Positions 57,626 to 64,000 of a DNA stretch of 64,000 nucleotides are shown piece by piece. The notes under the pieces are model-generated. The model was not told the DNA's origin and did not search any database. It was given only the letters and a program-made list of their open reading frames with translations. Source of the DNA: Orychophragmus violaceus (lineage: Eukaryota > Streptophyta > Magnoliopsida > Brassicales > Brassicaceae). The position numbers and the translations under genes were made by a program. Each line of letters starts with the position of its first letter. Position 1 is the first letter of the stretch. The stretch is taken from contig CM058230.1 in the NCBI GenBank assembly GCA_030180135.1, positions 22,776,067-22,840,066 of the forward strand. The letters run 5' to 3'.

Positions 57626-57905
57626 TGATATGAAATTATCTCCTCCAATACCAAAGTGATATGAAATTATCTCTTCTATAGCAAAGTGATATGAAATTAT
57701 CCCTTTCCAAAACAAGTGATATGAAACTATCCCTTCCCGAAACGAAAGATATGAAATTATCTCTTCTAAGTCAAAGCGATATGAAATTATCCTTCCCAAG
57801 TGACCTGAAATGGCCTCTTCCAGATAACAAGACGATATGAAATTATCTCTTCAAAGCGATATGAAATTATCCCTTCTATAACCAAGTGATATGAAATTAT
57901 CCCTT
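57626..57905 (+). repeat. About 30-bp tandem repeats behind the Tat integrase
   Basis: About nine units starting gatatgaaattatc, e.g. at 57626, 57658, 57688, 57718, 57748, 57778, 57833, 57858 and 57888. No coding sequence. Confidence 0.88.
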
Positions 57906-57908
57906 CAA

Positions 57909-58079
57909 ACAAGCGACCTAGAACGGTCCTCCCGCTTCGAACGAACTGAAATGATCGTCCCAAAAACAAGCGACTTAGAACGGTCCTCCCACTCCGAACG
58001 AACTGAAATGATAGTCCCAAAAACAAACGACCTAGAACGGTCCTCCCACTTCGAACGAACTGAAATGATCGTCACAAAG
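57909..58079 (+). repeat. 57-bp tandem repeats (three copies) in the Tat element
   Basis: Units start at 57909, 57966 and 58023, each with gaacggtcctccc and gaactgaaatgat. They directly follow the 30-bp array. Confidence 0.9.
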
Positions 58080-58578
58080 AAAGAGATTCAGAATAATCTC
58101 TCCAAAAAACATACAATTCTTCTAAAGCCTCATACGGATTAAAAGAATCGGGGGGCTGCCCCACCCCTTAAGCAAAATAACGAGGTCAAGACAGCTAATC
58201 AAGCATGCGACCTCTACGTACTCCAAGTCGGATCTTTACTATTCCTAGCAGAAAGCTCGAGCTCAAATGCGACTGACTTAAAAGATCACAACGAACCTTC
58301 TAAGGCGACACAACAAGTTATCTTCCCGGTCCCTCTAGAAAGGTTCGAATCGCCACAATGGCTCAGATTTTACGTTGAAGCATAAAAACAATGAAATCTA
58401 TGCTAAGGCATGAAAGATTTTTCTTTTAAAAAAAAGTAGAGGACATGATGTCCTCGAGTTCGAACAGAAAATTAAAGCCCCATTGGGCAACCAAAGTCTG
58501 AAAAAGAAATTAAAAGCCCCCTCGGGCAACAAAAAATCTGAATTAAAAAGCCCCCTCGGGCGGAAACAGATAAAAGGA

Positions 58579-61062
58579 CTAAAACTGCTTGGAAGGAGAG
58601 GAAGCCTCGTCTCGATCCCCTGTCTGACCATCGGTCGCCCTGTCCTCCTCGAGTTGACCCTCGACCTCATCGCTAACTCGCGAATTAACTCCGGTCGGGA
58701 GGTTCGACCCATACTGATCAAGGCGAGTAGCCGCCTGGCTTAAAGGGCGCGCAAGGATCACGGAGTCGTCCGACATCACCGGCAAATTTAGCTTGCTGAT
58801 ACTGAAGTCCGACACCGCCGCAGCGTCCATCTCCTCCGTGGCCAATCTTTTCTTCTCGGCCAAATCCATCACCTCCTTGGTCAAGTCCACTTCACCAGAG
58901 GCGAACTCGGCGATAAGCGCGATATTAGCCAAGGCCTCCTGGAGCCTCATCTCAGCACTCACGGCGACCTTCCTCCGGCTCTCTTTCGCTGCGATCCCCT
59001 CGAGAATCTTAAGATATTCACCGTTTAGCCCTTTTCTCGCCTCATGGGCTGCCATCTTAACATCAAACTCTCGGTCGGCGAGAACCTTATCCAGATCAGC
59101 CTGGCATTGCGCAGCCCGCACGTCCGCAACCGAAACCCGAGCCAGAGCGCCCTGTAACTCCCCATCCAGGCCGCCCGCCTTCTTCCTTAGCTCCTCTTCC
59201 CGAGCCAAGGCCCCCTGCAGCTGCGCTTTCAGGTCGCTGACCGTTTTCTTAACGGTGTCGAGCTCGCTCACCTGTGGTATCTCTCGCAGCTCGAGCTCGG
59301 CCCTAGCCGCGAACCTATTCGCAGCCTCCAAGGCCTACAAAAGAAAGAGGAAATGTGTGAAGAAAGTTAAGCACGAAACAAAACGAAAGGAAGAAATCAT
59401 TACCTTCCCACAAGACGCCATCATCTCGGTATAAGTACCACCAAGAGCCATATCCCCGACGGCCGGGAGCTGAACACCTGCCGGCTTAAAATGCCTTAGC
59501 AGATAGGCAACACCCGTTGGGTCGTCCGCAATCGGGCATTCCTTCTGGTGCCTAAAGCGCCAGTTGAAAGACCCCGAGGACCCAGAGGAAGCAGGCCTCG
59601 CCTCAACACTCTGGCCCGATCTTCTCGAGCTCACCTCTGCATCAGTCCTTCGGCACTTCGCCGCCGGAGGAGGACCGCCTCGACTCCGGCCGTTCGACCC
59701 TCTCGAACCATTCGACCGAGAGTTGCGCAAGGCAGGCTCTTTAGACGGGGCCCGAACCGGCTCCTCACTGGCCGGAATAGGAGGTAAATCCTCCGCCTCC
59801 ACGTCTGCCTCTCTGGATCCTGCAACCACGGGAGAAACCCGAACAGGGTTAGGAGGAGGGATCGAAGGAGGAGGAGGAGGCCCCTCGTCCATGGCAAAAA
59901 GAAGGGCGTTGCTCAAGTCGCCAGCCTTCATTTTCTTTGCCAAATCAACGGGATCTTTCCCGTTCCGACGGCTGCTAGATCTTCGCGACATCTTTTCAAG
60001 AGAGGGGGTGCTTACAGTAGAACTATCGTCCGAAACAGGTCGATCTGCAAATAAAACAGATTCGGGTCAGCCCGGCAAACGAAGGGCAGAACGCGCGATG
60101 ACCCCCCCCCCCCCCAGAAAGACTAACCGGAACACTTACTTTCTTCAGTCCGCTCGTTAACCCGAAGCGGAGCCTGAACGACTTGAGTCAAAGAAGGCTG
60201 GCGAAGGAGGTGTGATTCGTCTCGCAAAAGACGAGGTTGGTATAGAGGAGGTTGTCGAGCAGCAGGACCTAAAGCGGCTCGGATTCGCTGATCTGTGAAG
60301 TTACACCAACGAATATCTCCTCTCCGTAGGCGAGCTATCAAACTCGATGTAGTCGGGTCCAAAGGTAATGATTCAGGAGCCTCTGCAATGGAACCAAAAA
60401 GGTCATTAGCAAACAGCTCGGTATCAATAAAAGACGCCGCAGCAATTAGGGAAACTATTAAGCCGTATAAGCTGACCAACGTTAGCCGCCCATCTCGTCG
60501 GGATAACCGAGTAATCAAAATCCTCGACCGAGTGATGGTTGACCCTGAAGTAGAAGTATTTACTCTTCCACACATCCCTCGTCGGGATCTCATCAAGGAT
60601 CTTCCCATGGCGAGGAGAGAGGTAGTAAGTTCCGGGAAAACGAGTGTTATGTTTTACCGAACAAACCCTCATCAACTCCTCGACTCCAAAATTGATGCCT
60701 TCCTCGACAGCTCTAACCCCGAGCCCGACGACATACCGAACAAAATTCGGAGTCATCTGGTGAAAGGCCAGCTGGAGCTGAGCTAAAACCTATGAGATAA
60801 TGCGAGGGATTGGAAAAAACAATCCGCATTTATCGAAATAGGTATAAGAAGCGCAACAATGGCCTTCGACGACAGTTTCCGGAGACATGTCCGGCGATGG
60901 GATAAGAATCTCCACCTCCGACGGAATCTGGCACTTCGTCCGCAATTTCCGTATTTGGTCAACAGTCAAACTGGACGGAGGATAAGGACCAACCGGACCA
61001 GCCGCCACAGAAGGACTAACCCTGGCTGTACTCTTTCGAACCATGATAGTTCGGAATATCAA
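58579..61062 (-). pseudogene. Antisense gene of the Tat element (putative gypsy-type transposon family)
   Basis: Minus strand, between integrase and 3' LTR. Exons about 61062-60140, 60044-59404 and 59334-58579, with gtaagt...cag and gtaatg...tag introns in matching phases. Exon 1 matches the domain known as putative gypsy type transposon (PF04195): FDKCGLFFPIPR, FVRYVVGLGVRAVEEG, FPGTYYLSPR, KSKYFYFRV. TAG at 60790-60792 and a frameshift near 60450 interrupt it. Exon 2 is a low-complexity Pro/Ser/Arg segment, then VAYLLRHFKPAG. Exon 3 is a long Ala/Glu/Leu coiled coil. The function is not established. Start could be 61062 or 61044. The first intron holds a 14-base C/G run (60102-60115). Confidence 0.75.
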
Positions 61063-61500
61063 AAGTTTCCTTCAAGGAAAGAGGGAAAACGAAATCTCTA
61101 GGGAGAGAAAATCTCGAAACAACGAAAAAGAGAATATGAGCAAGAGGCAAGAAGAGGATATAATGGAGGAGAGGAAGTTACCTTGACGATTCGCAGTGTG
61201 AGCAGTAATGGGAATCGTGCTAGGTAACTTCCCCTTTTAAACTACCTCGTGCTCGAGATCTGTGGGATTTTTGGTATCCCACAATCCCAACCGCTCGATT
61301 TGAAATTTGTAAATAATCACGAAAAAGATCGAGGCAGTTGTGATCCTTTGGTCCCGTGCGATCTCAACCGTCGATATAAGATCTATGAATGGGAAGAAAA
61401 TAATCATTGGATTCGTCGCATCCAAAGCATGCACCTCTTCCCGAGAATGTCCACCGCCCATTAACCTCGACTTCTCGAATTCAATGGGCTGGGGGGATAT

Positions 61501-62039
61501 TGTTGGTACTGGATTTCCCTGTAGGAAATCCGGCCCATTAACAGACAAGACAAAGGCCCGTAATTACGAGCCCATTCCAGAATCAAAGATAGACGGGAGA
61601 GTCAACTCTCTTGTTGGGCCCAAGCAAAGCAAGCGCCTTGGAGAAGCCCAGACGAGCCCGAAGCCGGAAACGATCGAGCTCGAGCTCGGCTGAGGATGAC
61701 GTGGAGATAGAGCAACTCGGTCTTCGTCAGTTCAACTGATACGCACGAATCTCGGAGATCGTTACAACGACGAGGCCGAAATATCAGGACGAAGAGATGA
61801 GAGTGGAGACTATTTAAAGGAAGAAGTGGCGGCTCATTAAAAACAATTCCAACCTAGGCTAAGAACACTTCGACTAGATAGCTCGATTCCATACTTTGTA
61901 CTCTCTTTTCGACTGTGTTTGTTCTATCTCGACGATCAATCTCAATAAAGTCTTTGATTCATAGGAAACTATACCATTTCTATATCCAAAAGTCCAAATC
62001 CACGAATACAAATTCTTAGTGTGAATCCCGGATCTCACA
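61501..62039 (+). repeat. 3' LTR of the Tat element
   Basis: 539 bp, seven differences from the 5' LTR by eye, preceded by the polypurine tract and followed by TSD ATAGG. Confidence 0.95.
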
Positions 62040-62044
62040 ATAGG

Positions 62045-63509
62045 GATCTTCGACTTCATCATCATCAGAAGACGATAAATTACACCGAAATTCATCTTCT
62101 GGTTCCTCATCTTGGACATCATGATCAAGTTGAATTGGCCTTGCATTCCGATGTACCAAATTGTCAACTACAAGATCTTCAATGGTAGTCAACATCACAG
62201 CATCATCGTTTACTTCTTGCAAAAGAGTCGTTTCTTTGTCTTCATATTCTCTTGAAACATTTCCCCTCGGAGAAACTTTCAGAATATTGAGCCACAACTG
62301 TTTCGGTTTTTTTTTTTGTATGGATATGGGACATAGCAAACTTGATCCCCTTGAGAGGCTGTAGAACATCAAAATGTAAAGCATAGAATATGTATATAAG
62401 ATCTCACATTTAAATATATATGTATATCTACATACATACATAGAATAAATGGTTCGTATTTAGCATATCTCCTCGAGGAAAGCACATCAACAACACCACC
62501 ATTGCTCCTCCGAGTGCCTCTACCAATAACAGGGTCATACCAGTTACACTTAAAAAGTGTGACTCTCAAATTGACCATCCCCTCATACTCTAGTTGCATG
62601 ATATCAATCAAGATCCCGTAGAAATCAACTTCATCGGATGCATTACTATAATTTTCGCCTTTAACACATATTCCATAGTTACATGTCTTTCGTCCCATAC
62701 CGTGATTTTGGGTGTGAAACACATATCCTCTTGTGAAATAGATGGACCAGGTTTTGACCTTATTCACCGGTCCATGCACTATATACTGGACCCATAAAGG
62801 AAAAGGATTTGTGTCGTTCCAGTAAAGAACGTGCATATTTATGCACACTTTATTAACATACTATAAAAATTATATACTTAGTTAAGTGCACATTAATTTT
62901 CTTGACATACATAATCCTTTACCCATATGGAATATTCGTCTGCTCTTTTCACAGAGAGTTCTTTCTCGGAGAGGTCTGGATATTTAGCGGAATCAAATCT
63001 TCGAACATTCTGTGAAATATATATATATATATATGTTAGTAATCATAGGGTATTATGGTAAAATATATAAATTGAGACATGCCAAATGATTTATATATAT
63101 ACCTCTCCAAAGGTTGGAAATATTCACAGTTTCGCAGAACATATGCATGTGCGCAATGATGGTCTTTCTCCGAAAGCCATATTTCTTTCATTTCTCCACT
63201 TGGGCGACCTATGTGAGTGAATATATCAGGTATATCAGAGACATGATATACGGGGACTTCACATTCATTGAATCTTGTAAACCTATGACCAGTTAAGATC
63301 GTGTCAACAAAATCACATTAGAACTAATATATACCATTGCACAAAAAGGAATTAATATATAACATATGTTTGTAGAAAGAATAGTGGGTTTTTACCTTGA
63401 CTTCGTTTGAATATGCGCGGCAAAATAGTGTTCTGTGAAATAAGCTATCTCGTCATTGATATATGATTCAACAATCGATCCTGACGCATATCTTTTGTTT
63501 TTTGCTTTT
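62045..63509 (-). pseudogene. C-terminal exons of the TNP2-like transposase of CACTA-3
   Basis: Minus-strand exons, from the right: 63509-63396 (SIVESYINDEIAYFTEHYF, end of the DUF4218-like region), 63282-63103 (HIGRPSGEMKEIWLSEKD, HAYVLRNCEYFQPLER), about 63009-62927 (YPDLSEKELSVKRADEYSIWVKDY), about 62865-62440 (DUF4216-like: YFTRGYVFHTQNHG, VDFYGILIDIMQLEY, FKCNWYDPVIGRG) and 62358-62045 (CYVPYPY, LNILKVSPRGNV, acidic tail). They align piece by piece with residues 800-1140 of the CACTA-1 transposase. An A-run near 62309-62319 shifts the frame in the last exon, and one other junction appears out of phase. The gene is cut by an LTR at 63510 and by the Tat element at its stop codon. Confidence 0.8.
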
Positions 63510-64000
63510 TGATAGGTTCTAAGTTTTCCCTATACTAAACTGCAAGTGAACAGCAATGTCAAAGTAGTATATAGGGTTATCGAATCCACAGGGACACTCG
63601 GTCTCAAGAGAATCAAACTTATAGGAATAAATACTAGAAATAAGCAAATAGTGAATGAAATAAATTGCGGTGCGAGAAAGTAAATCAGTAGCAGAGATTA
63701 ACGGTTGTGAAGCAAGTAATTAAAAGCGTCAAGCCTAGGGTATTCTCAGGAAATCAGACAAGCAGACAGTTCATTCAGCAAGGATCTAATTAAGAACGGT
63801 TCTAGAACTCAAAACACAGATATAGAATTAACCAAATTCCTTTGCGATAATTCTCTAAGCCTAAGTGCAGCAAACCAAACTTTCGTTTGCGAGAACTAAC
63901 AGATTAAACTAGCAATAAGTCCAAGTTTGATATGTTCACAATTATCCTAAACCAAACTTCCGTTTGCGCAAAGTTTAATTGCCCAATTTAATTAGTTCAG
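63510..64000 (-). repeat. 3' end of a second Athila-type LTR, running off the window
   Basis: On the minus strand it ends ...GGAAAACTTAGAACCTATCA at 63510. It shares the order of features of the LTR at 865-2027 (cgcaaacgaaagtttggtttgc, tttcctgagaa, cttgcagttta). No primer site follows, so this is a 3' LTR whose element extends beyond 64000. It sits inside the TNP2-like exon of CACTA-3. Confidence 0.82.

Larger units (their letters stand above)
50550..62039 (+). mobile_element. Tat-lineage Ty3/gypsy LTR retrotransposon inserted in CACTA-3
   Basis: Two 539-bp LTRs (50550-51088, 61501-62039), 7 differences by eye, TSD ATAGG (50545-50549, 62040-62044), primer site tggcgccgactgtgggga and a polypurine tract ggctggggggatat before the 3' LTR. 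Internal order: gag, protease, RT, RNase H, second (archaeal-type) RNase H, integrase, tandem repeats, and a gene on the opposite strand. The double RNase H and antisense gene are features of the Tat lineage. At least four stops and three frameshifts make it non-autonomous. Confidence 0.95.
46417..64000 (-). mobile_element. CACTA-3: decayed En/Spm-type element, split by two LTR retrotransposons, right end outside
   Basis: The left end CACTACAAGAAAACA starts at 46417 next to the copia remnant. The next 350 bp are full of agcgact/agtcgct words, its own subterminal repeat. On the minus strand follow a TNPA-like gene (47157-49720) and, beyond the inserted Tat element, the C-terminal exons of a TNP2-like gene (62045-63509) interrupted by an Athila-type LTR. 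Gene order and strand match CACTA-1 read in reverse, so the element's 5' end lies past 64000. Confidence 0.8.

Noticed and set aside
58793..59434. 213-residue plus-strand ORF, Ala/Ser-rich
   Set aside because: Complement of the coiled-coil exon of the antisense gene; the minus strand has splice sites and a consistent frame.
59564..60160. 198-residue plus-strand ORF
   Set aside because: Mirror of exon 2 of the antisense gene in GC-rich low-complexity sequence.
62016..62044. Extension of the CACTA-3 transposase ORF into the Tat LTR
   Set aside because: The last few codons come from the inserted LTR; the ancestral gene stopped at the insertion point.

Overview
The window is plant nuclear DNA, almost certainly from a Brassicaceae species. 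The only ordinary host gene is an AP2/ERF transcription factor that I recognise as the DORNROSCHEN-LIKE/ESR2 orthologue (44192-45100). Nearly everything else is transposable elements, many with both termini and target-site duplications (TSDs) readable, several nested in one another.

Left part (865-13504): a non-autonomous Athila-type Ty3/gypsy element (LTRs 865-2027 and 12343-13504; gag and protease but no reverse transcriptase or integrase) carries a nested Ty1/copia element (5852-12011, TSD GTTGA). Both share a striking module: pairs or triplets of the dyad TGTGTCGATCGACACA with centres almost always exactly 21 bp apart.

Middle (13505-28977): a broken hAT transposase gene with an internal 238-bp duplication, a non-autonomous hAT (18187-19019, TSD GTTACAAG), a Sadhu-like poly(A) retroposon (19211-20016, 15-bp TSD), a short Helitron (20927-21447), two adjoining Tourist-like MITEs, a Stowaway MITE, a tiny hAT MITE and AT-rich filler.

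Right half: three CACTA (En/Spm) elements. CACTA-1 (28978-39263, TSD TAT) looks structurally intact: a four-exon TNP2-like transposase, a six-exon TNPA-like (Ptta) gene whose start codon is split by an intron, and two small Ptta-related genes in opposite orientations, each followed by a tRNA-like sequence, all among CCGTCGG repeats. CACTA-2 (39740-43591) is an internal-deletion derivative ending 600 bp before the ERF start codon. CACTA-3 (from 46417, minus strand, running off the window) carries a decayed TNPA-like gene and a TNP2-like gene. A Tat-lineage Ty3/gypsy element (50550-62039, TSD ATAGG) interrupts TNP2 at its stop codon, and a second Athila-type LTR (63510 onward) interrupts it inside an exon. 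The Tat element has gag, protease, RT, two RNase H domains and integrase, all with stops or frameshifts, plus a spliced antisense gene of the putative gypsy-type transposon family.

The host gene is thus an island of about 1.5 kb between CACTA-2 and a copia remnant/CACTA-3. LTR divergence, counted by eye, is about 4% (Athila), 12/641 (copia) and 7/539 (Tat), which fits the nesting order.
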